From Nautilus pompilius (lineage: Eukaryota > Mollusca > Cephalopoda > Nautilida > Nautilidae), in NCBI GenBank assembly GCA_018389105.1, contig JACATO010002144.1:868001-932000 (forward strand): 64,000 nucleotides of DNA, in the 5' to 3' direction. Each line of letters begins with the position of its first letter. The first letter of the stretch is position 1. Under the pieces are notes generated by a model. That model ran no database searches, was not told where the DNA came from, and saw only the letters and a program-made list of their open reading frames with translations. Positions 24,601 to 36,369 of the stretch are shown here, in pieces. Both the position numbers and the translations under genes were made by a program.

Positions 24601-25655
24601 GTACTTAAGAAAAGATGAGCTGCCATGTTTGGCTGCTGTTATGTTTCATTTTGGTTTATTGTTAAACTCGCTTATGTAGGAGTATATAGATCATTGTTGA
24701 TAAACTTAGAGCAGTAACATCACCTTGTTGTACAAAAGGTCTTGTTTATGAACACTTGATTGTTTGTTTGTTTTCAATTGAAAAATACACTGCACAGAAT
24801 AATTTATCCATAGAGCAGCTTTTGTGTGTTAGCCTGATTGCAATTTAAAAAAGAAAAGGTTGCATCTTTAAGTCAGTTTTTTTCAATCATACAATTAAGA
24901 AATCCTGGATAGACTTTATTACAAGCATATTTACAATTTTTTTTTAAAAAAAAAAAGAAGCTATGGTTACCTATCAGAAAAAAACAAACAAGCAAATAAT
25001 ATTAGTCATTACTTAATAGGGTTGTTCTCCACCGAAAGTAGTTTTCCGCATTTCTCATTTTATTGGTAACAAAACCACCCAATAAAACCCTGCTTTGCCA
25101 GTCTTTCTTTATCGTTATTATTAGATTTTAGTCCTAACAGGCTGTATTTTAGTGGACTGTACAAGTGGCCTTAGTTAGTTTTGAACCTTCGACCTGTTGG
25201 TTGCCAAGTTTCCACTCCACACATTCTCTCTTTCTTTTCTCTGGTACTTTAGATCACTGACTCTATACAGATTAATTTTTGTTTTCATCTATAAAATGAG
25301 AAACAACCATTGTGAAAAAGAGAGAGAGAGAAATAGAGATTATTTTAGTGCTTATAAAGTGTTTTAAAATATGGTAAACTAACCCAAAAATATTTATATA
25401 ATTATTTGACATTTACTGCGGCACAAAGGTTTTGAAGAGTGTCATCTGTTTTGACCTCACAGACTATTTCTCCCTAGCACATGGCTAGTATCTGCTGTCC
25501 ACAAATGTGATGCCACCATTATGCATGAAATCAGAGCCAGATGAATTTAACTTAGGGTTCTTGAGAACTAGCTGATGTGAAAAAGCTTTATTTCTTTACA
25601 TGGTGATATGATTAATAGAAATAGAGACCCGGAAACTGACAATATGCTCGTTATA
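21694..25655. other. Presumed intron or intergenic DNA
   Basis: No supported gene. Contains a TA run near 23,662, CT- and C-rich tracts and poly(A) near 23,207 and 23,940. An open stretch of 96 codons at 24,389-24,679 (+) was not accepted as coding. Confidence 0.45.
22540..22650 (+). repeat. Fragment of tRNA-SINE family 2
   Basis: The segment TTAAAAATGACAAGCTCTAG followed by GGATTTCCCTGCTGAGG resembles the family-2 body (compare AAAAAATTAGGAGTTCTGATGG ... GATTCTCCTGCTAAAG, split here by a short gap, at 59,575-59,620). Confidence 0.45.
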
Positions 25656-26130
25656 CAGTGGAACCCTAACTTTACTTTCACGTTCAAGTGAGAACAAATG
25701 TGAAACCACATTTTTAAGAATTGCGAAGTAAAATCAAGAAAATTTACAAACCCCTGTCGTTGTCGTCTTCGTTGTAAGTTTACAAGCCCACTCTTTGAAG
25801 ATAGAAGTCATCCAAGCTTTGACGTTGAAAGTGTACTGGTCTGGTAGTCTTGTTGTTCTTTTAAAACATCCAATCACTGATGGGGAGTTAATTTCTTTTG
25901 TTAGTTCACTGATTTGCATGATCAAAATGGGGCAAGACATTAGTGTGCCTATGGCCCAGGACTGACAAAACCAAGGAAACACTGTTTCGTCAAGCTGTTT
26001 TGCGCTGGCCGTATTTTTAGGATGGAAGAAAGGGTTGATTCCAAATTTCGCTGCATTCTGTAATTTGTAGATTTTCTTTTCATCAATTTTCTGTAATTAT
26101 TTTCCTCTTGGTTTCAATAGGTAAAAAAAA
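25656..26130 (-). mobile_element. Internally deleted Tigger/pogo element
   Basis: The left end, CAGTGGAACCCTAACTTTAC, follows TA and fits a Tigger terminus. On the minus strand, Tigger transposase pieces run in order. First is an N-terminal HTH-like part (about 26,100-26,010, KLQNAAKFGINPFFHPKN). Next is LDETVFPWFCQSWAIGTLMS ... ISELTKEI, matching the LDEALYLWF..KR..G.PISGP block. The sequence then jumps straight to VIGCFKRTTRLPDQYTFNVK-AWMTSIFKEW, matching the VIGKSKNPRCFK...LPV.Y..NKKAWMTS block of the DDE domain. The intervening ~150-200 residues are absent, and the right terminus is not identifiable. Confidence 0.85.
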
Positions 26131-26384
26131 AAAAAATTAGGCATAAGAGAAAAAAAGAGTAAATTTTAATAATCAAAATAAAAAATTATAAGTATTTAAT
26201 TACAAGTGCATGAGACCAAGCACACGTGAAAATGGACCATGTTGAGGAAAAGGTGACAATTCCTGGAAAATAGAAAACTTAGCAAAATATCATCTTGCTT
26301 TTTCACTTAGACCACCTGGGATCCTGGCCTAGAAGAACTAGCTTTTATTTGTGATGCTTTGGCTATATATTTAGTCAACAGTGA

Positions 26385-26560
26385 TGCAAAACACATGGGG
26401 GTTGGAGATTTGTCATTACAGAGGGAGTTATATTAACGAGAAAGGTACTACCTCAGAGCTCCTAAAGTTCATCTGGTGCTACGTAATTCAGATTTGAAGG
26501 GTAGTAGGATGCATTTGTACCCCATGTAGTATGCAAAAGGTAAAATTTTGTTTGTAGTTT
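26385..26560 (+). repeat. Unnamed interspersed repeat, family 3 (copy 1)
   Basis: Aligns with 53,930-54,120: GGGGTTGG, GAAAGGTACTACCTCAG against GGAAGGTGCTGCCACAG, and GAAGGGTAGTAGGATGCAT against AAAGGGTAGTGGGACACAA. No tRNA promoter boxes or inverted ends are evident, so its class is unknown. Confidence 0.6.
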
Positions 26561-29500
26561 GACAATACTTAGAATCTTTCTCCTTCCTAAATCCTGCTGC
26601 TTACTGAGTACTTTTACCAACTGGTTTTATTTTTGTGATAATTATCTTATTGACACAGGACAAAGTACCCACCTTACAATTTAGGTTTTTCTTATAGACT
26701 CAGCGTGTTTTCATCAGTAGAGCTGCTATAATCTTGAGAATTATGCAGTATTAACATACAATCAAGAAATAAGAGCTCTATTTGGATCTGTCCTTTGTCC
26801 AAAAGAAATGCCAAATCTCAGAGTTTGTTTTCTTGTTAGCTTTTTAAAACTACTGTAATTTTTTAAAATAATAATAAATGTTTTTTGACATCAGAAAAGA
26901 TGATTTGTACTTCAAGAACCCTTCAAATTTCTCTCTTACAGAGAAAGAGAGTATGTGTGCATGCTTAGACTCCCAAAGATATAGTATAAAAACTTTACGC
27001 TCCCACTTGGCACCCATTTGGTATTAAAAGACCCTTTGTAAATTAATCTTTTGCTATCAAGGTTAAAGCCAACACTGGTTACTTATATATTTGTAATTTC
27101 TAAAAACTCTTTTCTGTTAATTGCTTGCTTGTTGTTTTTTTTAAAACAAATCACTAGTTACTGGAGTGAAAATCCATACATTGTTTGTTCCCAAATAAAC
27201 ACATGCATCCTCCAGAAGTATATAAATATGGTTTAAAAAGGAAATGGAAATGAAAGCTTTCGCCAATTGTATGGAGGCTTTTTTAATGTTTCGTTGGTGG
27301 CATTTTTTAAAAATAAAATTAGTGTATTTAATAGTATAAACAAAATCATTTGGGTGAAGCTCAAGGACATCCATTAATTCAGTATTGTCTAGATTTCATC
27401 GCATGACAGAAACTGATTCTAGAAAAAGAGGAAAATTTATGTGCAGAGAAATAATTGATAAATTGCAAATCTTTTCTGGTTTTAATGCTAACCATGTTAT
27501 AAAGTAGTTTTTTCTCCATTGATTAAGGGGGCTGGGTAGGTGGATTGTCATATGAGGGTGTGTAGTAGGATAAATATGGTAAGAGGAGAATGTTAGATAG
27601 AATAAGTGCTAAGGAAAAAATATGGCACTCTTCCAAGGGTCTTTTTGGTACTTAGATATTTTTGTGTTGGCCTGATAAGTGGACTCTAGTCTAGTCCTGG
27701 GAGCACTAGCTGGCTGTGGGAGGTTGGGATTGTTTTTCTCTGCGAACCTACAAGAGGAATTTTAAGAACCTTCTGAAGATAAGATTGCAATGGAACAGAT
27801 AATAAATGGATAGACACAATGTCTAAGAACCACCACCAGTAACTAGAAAGTGTATTGTTTCATATAAGATCTCCACCCCATCTCCCTGTGACTTCATCCA
27901 AAAAGTATGTGTGAATATTTTTATTTCATATTTCGTTAATGGAGGAGTAGAAATACTTGGTTTGGCAAGTATTTGAGGGAATGGAGTTGGTGCAGAGTTC
28001 CTAACCCATTCACCAATCAAGTTTCAGCAGCTTTCTGGCTCAAATTTTTTTAGTTTCCTTTTGTTTCATAGGACAAGAAAAATGACGGGATGGAATGAAT
28101 TTCAGCCAGTGAAAGGGCTGGAAAATTTGGTTTGGCTAATTTCCAGGAGTTACCAGTGGATGAAATTGGAAGAAATTTGTCTGATCTAAAACTTTCTTCA
28201 GCGGTTAAAAGGAGACAGGAAGTTGTCACAGCTTTTAATGTATGCCCTTCAGGGAATGAATGTTTCTGAGTAAATATTCGCAATCTCTGTACTAGAATAA
28301 ATTTATTTGCATAAAAATGTGGTTTTATGGTGGTCATAATAGTAAACTTAAATCAGCAATTTCTGACTTAGTGGAGTTTAAACTTTACTATATAAATAGC
28401 CATTAACTACTCTTTAATATTGAAACAACACTTTCGGTATGTGTACTCCCTATTTATTTACTTTTACTATTTCCTGCCACTGGCGCCATATGTACATTAA
28501 TCTCTGTTTTGGTTCAAGGCTTGCGAATGAAAGAAAGCAGCAATGATTCTAATAAAAAGCATTTGCCACGGCTTGGGAAACTTGTGAACTGTTTTCACCA
28601 GAGAGCGGAGCCGCTGTGGTTCATCTCACAGCTTCCGTCGGGGTTTATTTTTTAAAAAAAAAAAATCAGAACAAAACTTTCCAGTGTTGTCGTCGGTAAG
28701 GGACCAGTTTGGTAAAAGACATTTAAAAAAAAAAAATAATAATTTTCCAGAAAAGTAGTAATTTGTTTGTGTGATGTTAAAGCCACGGAAGTCATGTGCC
28801 TGAACCCAGGGTGGCAGGAATGGTGGTACCTTGAGTATTACTTGAACTTAGAAAGCATGTTTATCATTGGTATTTTCTAAGAATAGTTTTAATTTATGAT
28901 TTTTAAGATTTTAGTGCCTCCTTTTAAATTTAGTGTTTCTGTATCTTTGTTACCATCAAATTGGTTTTGAAACATGAAGATTAATCTTATTCCTGTTTCC
29001 AGAGGTAGTCCAAGAATAATAATGAGCATCTTTTCCAACTATAATTTTTAATCAACGCACAGTTTGTGTGTGTGTGTGTGTGTGTTAACGAAAATGCTTG
29101 AGTCCATTTCATCTTTGCTTTATGCAAAAGTAGCAGGCACATCTAGTGTTTCATCCAGACCAGTTTTCATTCTGATGCTGCGCCTCTGTGACAGCACCAG
29201 CGGTTTAAGGAAGTGTGAAAGAGCCGGTATTCACTGTGTTTATTGTTCTACACTGACACCACAACCTCGGCTGTTTTTTCTTGTGTCATAATGCGAAATA
29301 GCTACCACCACAGAATAAAACAGACAACCTCTTATTTGCTGGTGACCAAACATTTACCAGTACAGACCTCCAGAAGAAGACTGACAATGATCATTTCAAC
29401 CTGTGGATATTTCTCCATTGACCAGTGGAGACAGGTTGCTATATTTCTGTGAATTCAGCTCATGATTCAAGTTGGACTCATTGGGATTTGATGGAAATAA

Positions 29501-32500
29501 ATCAGATGTATTTATTTAAATACACTTAAGAAAAAGATTAGCATGAATTTTCTAATTAAAAGAAATCATAGATTAGACTATTTTTATTCTCATTTTGAAA
29601 TTTCCAGAAAAGTGCACAAAACTTTAAAAGAGAGAGAGAGAGAGAGAGGAATAATTGGTTTTACTGCTTCTATTATTAATATTCTTGTCAACAGTTGTCT
29701 CATCTCATTGGTCAGAAATGGGGCCATGGCAATGAATAGTACTTTAAATTGAAAAAAAAAAAAAAGATTTTTATGGCTAAGCTTTAGTGCAGATGTCAGT
29801 GATAAGTCAATCATTGTAGTGGAATTTTTTAACAGGTTGCAGAATATATTGCACTAGCATTACAGATGTGATGCTACCCTGTATTAGGGACCTCGTGTGT
29901 TTAACCTCTCTCTCCTTATGGTTTACACAAAAGGAATAATAATTTGCTTCTTAAACTTTTCAATTTTTTTCCTCCTTTTTATTATTACTGCTAATATTAC
30001 TGTCTCAGACAGTTGTTTGGATATTGTTACATAGATAGTTTCCAGGAGACAGATGTTTGTTCGAGCTCCAAGTTGCCTGCCCGAATATTGTAGCAGTGTT
30101 GCTGTTCTAGCTTAACTTCATCAGGACAGCTAAACCCTACTTAGTTATCTTTCTTTGTTTAAGTCTTGTTTTTAATTTTTTTAAAAATTTGACAGTTTGT
30201 TTGCTATACAGGGGCAGATGCACATTGCACATTGTATTAAATGTGGTTGCTGCTATTGGTGGCCTGGCCTGGTAGAGCTCAGCTCCACACTTTTTAAAAA
30301 AAAATTTTGCATAGTGTTTACAATTTTGCGAAATAGGAGACAAAATTTGCTGCTCTTATAATTATGAGCATTGCTGCGTGAAAGACAACTTTGTATCCCA
30401 ATTTGACAGTGAACGGTTGGGTTATAAAAGCCTTGAATGTATATTTAGATGGCCATGAAAGATGTTCTTTATGCTCTTTACTTGGCATTAATCTCTCTCC
30501 ATAAGAATGCATATAATTTAACCCTTGTTACAGAGATGTTACTACGTGGTTTACTCATCTAGAGTTAGCCAGACAGGCAGAGTTAGTTTTTGCAAAATCT
30601 TTAAAGATGCTTGATTGGGATGTAGATGGGTAAGTTGGTTAGGCCTCTTCCCAAAACTCATGTTGTCCTTTCGATTCCTTGGATAACTACAGCTTTGCTG
30701 CAGCTGTCTTGGCTGAACATCTGGTCTATACAATTCACTCCCAGGGACAGTTTTCTGTAGTGTGGAAAAGTGGTGGGGGTTGATGCCATTGTCCACAATC
30801 CAAGTCTAACAACATTGAGTGAGTAGCTGCTGAGAATGTCACTGTACTGCCCGTCTCTCTTGTCACAATGCCATTTCCAACCTGTTAAATATGCTCTTTC
30901 CACAGAAGAGTATGTATCTCCTCCTCAACTTGGTCAACAGCTATATCCAAATATGTTCGGAGCCATTTCCAATGCAGACATTACTAGGCCCAGTACATTG
31001 ACTAAGGCTGTTTTCCAATTCTCTTGAAACTTCATCTGATGTGAATCATTAGATGGATCAATCCATTCTGATAGCCCTGTTTTACATGTCCATTTCCAGA
31101 AAGGCATTAGATAGAGTAGGGTAGGGCTGTTACCAAAGGGTACAAACTAACTAGAGCTTTTTACATTATTTTTTCACTATTATTTGGTTATCCGATGACA
31201 AGTTTAAGTTGAAGGTTTAACACTCATCCAAGAGTATGAGGAATAAGGCAATTTTATAATTGGCTGCACCTTTTCTTTTCATACTGTTGCACTTTTTTTA
31301 CATGTTGAACTATCCAGGTTTTGCTTTATAAGGAAAAGCAGTTTGCATTTTTTACTTCTGAGCTACAGTCTCTAAAGATTGATGTGGCTTTCTTATTGGA
31401 AACTCATTTCAGTGTCTGCACAGGCAGCATACATCTGTGTTCAACCATCTGACTGGCCGCAGAGACTGTTTCTCATTCCCCAGTGAAGAATCATTTTCAA
31501 TTGCTTTTCAACCCTTTGGCCGCCAACTGTGGTACCTTGGAAAAAATGCTCTTCTGAATGGGATTTCATTTATGTATAAGAGCCAGGTATAAATTAACAG
31601 TGATCCTGACACAATTATAATGGGATTGGACAGTGGCAACTAGGTTAAGCCCGCTTCTGGCTAAATTGCTTTGCTAGAAAATCTTTTGTTTTATGTCAGT
31701 TGTACCGTTTTATTTTATCAAGAAATCCTTTCTTTCAAAAGAATTATCGCTTGGGCACTTCAAAATTATTTGACTTCAAGCTATTTGAATAAAGTTTTCA
31801 TTTTCTTTTAAAAAAAAATCAGTGTCGGTTATTCAAAATTAAGAATTTCAAATCGTGGTAACGGTTGGAAAAAAAACAACATTTTAATGATTTAGTTCAG
31901 ATGTGACCACCATCTCACCGAAATGATTGCTTTAAATACTCGTGTTTGACCGACTGTTCTTGAAACCTAATTATTTAGCTTATTATATTCACTTGCAAGG
32001 CAATGCCAAAGAGATGGATGGGCAGGTGACACATTTGTTTTTCCGTGTTTGCAAGCAATTTTCTTTATGGAATAATTGCACTCAGATGTAGAAACTATTA
32101 TTAATGTTCACTGTACAACAACAAAGACCGGTTATTAGCAAGACATTATGTTTTTGGTTATCGAGATGCCTCCAAACTTATTGCCTTAAATAAATTGATA
32201 GGTTGATACTGGTTTGGAGGGTGAGAGAGATGTGGGTGGGAGTTGATGCAACTATATCCAGCACATAATGATGATGATTAAGTATTATATTTGTTAAAGG
32301 TTTTCAGCTCTTGGTGAAAATTCTAGGTTTAATTTTTCTATTGATACAGGCACTTTTATTTATGTTCATGTATGGGAATGTGGATATTGTTGGTAGATCA
32401 GTTAAGGAGCTTGCTGGAAGTCTTTCGTACAATATATATATATATATATAATGTATAGTAAGGTTTTACAGTATTAATGTTAGTTTTTAATTTTTATACA

Positions 32501-33446
32501 TATCTTTGAATATAAATGAGCATGGTTTATAGATTACAAAAAAAACACAAGACAGAAGATGTAACCAAGGTGATCAGATAATTAGATTCATTTGTCAGTG
32601 TCTTCCCTTGCAAGAAAAAAATGCAAGTCATTCATCACCATCTTTATGGCCATATGCTATTCTGATATAAGTTAATAATTTTGAAGGAGATGGGGGATTT
32701 TTTTAATAACTGATGGGGAATTTTAATATTTGTATTGTTTTTTGTAAATTATATAGAAGTATTTAAGGAATGCAGGGGTGATGATATGGAGAGCTTTTAT
32801 TTATGTGATAACCATGGAATGATTTCTCTTCCCACTTTTTTCTTCTGGCATTATAAAATGTCTAAATATAAATTCATTACACCTTTCCTTTTAAAAATCT
32901 AACCCATTTATCATCGCCAATTCTCCAGCATCATTTGCAATATGAAAGTTGGCCTTTGTTCTCATTGATACTTCTTGGACTTCATGGAAAATGGTCTTCT
33001 CCAGACCTGATCTTGGCCATACTCTTACCTGTTACAGGTTTTCATTCAAATGGTTGGCATCTTTCCTCTGACCTGCTGTTGGCGAGGCACTCTGAAGAGC
33101 TCAGCCTTGAATTTCTTCTCATTCAGCTAATCTCTAACATTATTCTGTCGTTCCCTAATGCAGTTTCACCTTGACTGATGCAGTGGCTTTTGGCTGCTGC
33201 TGAGGGAACTTGTGTAAAGTTGATAGTGGAGGGGAATATTGTGTTTGCTTCTAGCATCAATTGTGGCAACAAGAGCAGCATATGATACCATCTTCATGCT
33301 TCGATTTCCATTGGTTTTACAGCAGTGTTCAGTCTACTAAAGGTAGAACTACAGCAGGAAGAATCCCTGCATCATTCTGAACATGTTTTCCACATAGTCT
33401 TCACTACCATTCTTTGGAATTTGGTTCATGTATGGCAGTGTGTCCA
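26561..33446. other. Long stretch without supported genes
   Basis: AT-rich DNA with a (TG)n run at 29,064-29,085, a (GA)n run at 29,630-29,648 and a TA run near 32,437. Three blocks are less AT-rich and compositionally coherent (29,090-29,450; 30,550-31,060; 32,930-33,420) and probably derive from old repeats. I could not assign them, and no frame in them shows a domain I can defend. Confidence 0.45.
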
Positions 33447-33620
33447 TGGTAGCCCCTCTACCTAGTAAAAATCTTGGCCAGGATCAGCTCAGTTTGGCAC
33501 ACTCTTCTCATCCAGCTGGCTGACTAGGTTTCCTCCCACAACTAAAAATGAAGAGGCTTTCCTTGGCAATGCTTTTCCATCAGGAATTGTCTATCTTACA
33601 GACATTGCTGTACAATGCAG
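33447..33620 (+). repeat. tRNA-SINE family 2 copy
   Basis: Shares CTCAGTTTGGC with the copy at 55,614-55,624 and GGTTTCCTCCCACA with the copy at 53,657-53,670, followed by ACTAAAAATGAAGAGGCTTT. Confidence 0.6.
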
Positions 33621-35210
33621 CAAGAAGCAGAAAACTGTAACATTGTTTCGCTTAACTTTTGTCATTATGTTGTTTATCATCACTTCTGGAAACTTCTCAT
33701 ATTTACCCATTATTTCATGTAACTTTGTGAGTCACATCATAATACATGGCAAGTAAGTGGCAGGTACAAGCATTAAGTTCCAGTGACTTAAACAGATTGC
33801 CTAACCTTTTACTCTACGTATCACTGGTGTTAGTTACAGATCCCCCCCCATTTCTTAGAATGACTTGATTGGCTGATTAGTGAATTTCTCAAGTTTCTTT
33901 AGGGTGGTTCTGCTTGAGGAGAATGGAGGCAAGTGCCTCGAATCAGAAGTTTTCAGCTGGCCATAAACAGGGATCTGTGTTCTTGCTTGCATTTAGATCA
34001 TCACTGAGGGCTGCTGCAAGTTTTGGCTAACATTTAGCTATGTTCATTTAAAAGAAAGGAAATAGTAGATAAGATAAAACAGCAAACTTGCCCGAAAGAA
34101 ATATTAAACTGAAATTATTAAAGGCTTAATGATGTAAGCATGTTTTTGTTTGTTTTTTTTTTAAATTATTATTTGTCTTCCTAACTGGTACACAATTTCT
34201 ATAATTTGTGATGATCTTGCAGACAAAGTTTCGCCAGTGGTGGTGTGGAAGTGTTGGGTTCTAAATTCTACAAGACCGTATGTAGCTATTACCAGTTTCT
34301 TCGATTTGGATTTGCTTGTGGCAGGTTTCTGAAAAACTTGCAACAATATTTCAAAACTGTCCTAGTTTTTTTTTTTTTTTTGTTTGTTTGTTTTCTAAAA
34401 TAAGAGAATTGTATGAAATGCCAATAGCTTTTCAAAGCATCTAAGGCAGAGTTAGAAGGGATTGATTTCGAGATAAGAGATCAGAAAGTCTTGAAGCATC
34501 AGACCATCGCAAATCAGATATCACGGAGTAGAAGCTGGTAAACCAAAAAAAAAACAAAAAGTATTTCATTGGGTAATTTGAAACTGAGGCAGTAAACCTA
34601 GAGTTGGTTGGTGGAGAGGGAGGCTCCATCTGTAATGTATATATTTGTGCATGTGCTCTATGCGTGTTCACACCGAGCGAGCTAGAGCTATCAGTTATTC
34701 TCTTACAGTACATTTGAGTGCATGGATTTCACTTTGTGGCATTTCTGTTACGCCACAAAACAATCAATTTAAAGCAGCTTATTTTTTCCCTTAAAATCTG
34801 CACATCAGATGAAACAAAACAAAAAAAAAAACAACTGCATTTTTGTATGGGATCCTCTGTAGTTTCTACTTTCCCCTGACAGTTAACCCATAGATTCCAA
34901 TGGTTTCTAGGAAATATAAACTGACATCAATCATCGAGTTGGTTGTAAGTCTCTAGAAGACAGATTTTCTCTTTATTGATCTTTAAGGGAGAAAACGAGT
35001 TGTAGGAAAAGCTGAACTTTCGGATGACTTTGACAAAGCTAAATACGTCAGCAAAAGCTCGGTTATTTCCCTGACGTACAGTGTTTTATCCCTGTTTAAA
35101 AGTAATCTTAGAACTAAATCTTCCTGGTGTTTATATATTTTAACATAGTACTGATATTTGTAATACCAAATAAAATTAATCACTGTTTTTAATATGTATT
35201 AACTTAAATA
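33621..35210. other. Presumed intron or intergenic DNA
   Basis: The 33,640-34,050 part is less AT-rich and may be an old transposon relic, but no motif is certain. The rest is AT-rich with T homopolymers near 34,152 and 34,367. Confidence 0.4.
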
Positions 35211-36140
35211 CAGGGTGATTCAGAAATATGTATACACACTTTGAATTAATGGATATATTTAATACTTATATCACTGAATAAACAAAACTTTATGTTTGCA
35301 AGTGAACATGCGAAACCAACATACAGTGGTCATCTTAAGACAAATGTTCAAAATGTCCACCATTTAGATGCAAGCATACACCATGACGTTCTGAGATAGG
35401 TTAGCATAGAATAGTGCACATGTGAAATGAGATGCTGCATGCTTCCTGCTTAGTCTTTTCTTCCAAATCTTGTAATATTTGAAGTTTAGCACCATACACT
35501 TTGTCCTTAGGACCCCCCCCCAACAGGTAGAAATCCAAAAGGCATAAATCAGGTGACTTTGGAGGACATTCATGAGCAGTTCAATGATGACCTAACCACA
35601 TCCCAGGAAACTCCATATTTAAAAAAAAGGCTCAAATATCTCTGTGATACTGTGGTGGTGCATCATCTTTCTGAAAATAAACCTCAGAGCCTCCATCGAT
35701 TGTTTTATGGCAGGAACAGCGTCATTGCATAGCATTCCCAGATAATTTTCACTAGTTAAGGCATCATTAAAAAAAATGGCCCAACAATACCATGAGATAA
35801 GAACCCAACCCACACTAACTCCTGGTATTAATCTCATTCTCTAAGTACATGTTTTTTGTTTTCCACTGCCCAAAACACACAGTCATGAAGATTTGTTTGC
35901 TGATTTAGTTTAAACCACCACTTTGAAATGCTTTTCCTTTGTTCAAAAATCAGCCTTCCGTCCACTATGTTGAGGGTTTAAATAAACAGGAAGTATTTGT
36001 TCATGTTCTGGAGGTATGCAACATCACATTTTCGAACATTTGACAAGAATGAACATTGCAAGTTGTTTTCACATATTCACTTGTGTACATAACAGAGTTT
36101 ATTAAAAGTAGATGTGTTCAAAGTGAATACTGCTGTTGAA
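35211..36140 (-). mobile_element. Mariner-like (IS630/Tc1 superfamily) relic
   Basis: The left end, CAGGGTGATTCAGAAATATG, follows TA and nearly matches the terminus of the 9,538 element. The right end is eroded; only TTCAAAGTG near 36,118-36,126 echoes the inverted subterminal sequence. On the minus strand the relic shows WAIFFNDALTSENYLGMLCN, FIFRKMMHHH at the place of the usual FQQDGAPPH block, then in another frame PDLCLLDFYLLGG..KDKVY-type sequence (about 35,500-35,560), matching SPDLTPLDFFLWG..KDKVY, and an HLNGGHFEHL-type C-terminus (about 35,350-35,370). Frames change several times and stops are present, so it is an old dead copy. Confidence 0.8.
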
Positions 36141-36369
36141 ATGAATGATTTCATAAGTTTTCAAAACTTGCCTATATATATATACATGTCTACCTAGCCA
36201 TTTGAAAATTTAATATAGTCCCAATCTTGTTTTCAAAAAATTTTTAACTTAGTTGTTTGTAAGCATTTTTACAGTTTTTTCCTGCTAGAATTGCTTTATC
36301 ATTTCTCCTGTTATAGCCTGTTCTGTTTCCCTGAACAATTTTTAGTATGTAGCTTGAGGTATGAGGTTA

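Noticed and set aside
24389-24679. 96-codon open frame on the plus strand
   Set aside because: Contains a pleasing charged segment (KAEEEYLRKDELPC) but has no domain, no donor and no similarity I recognise.
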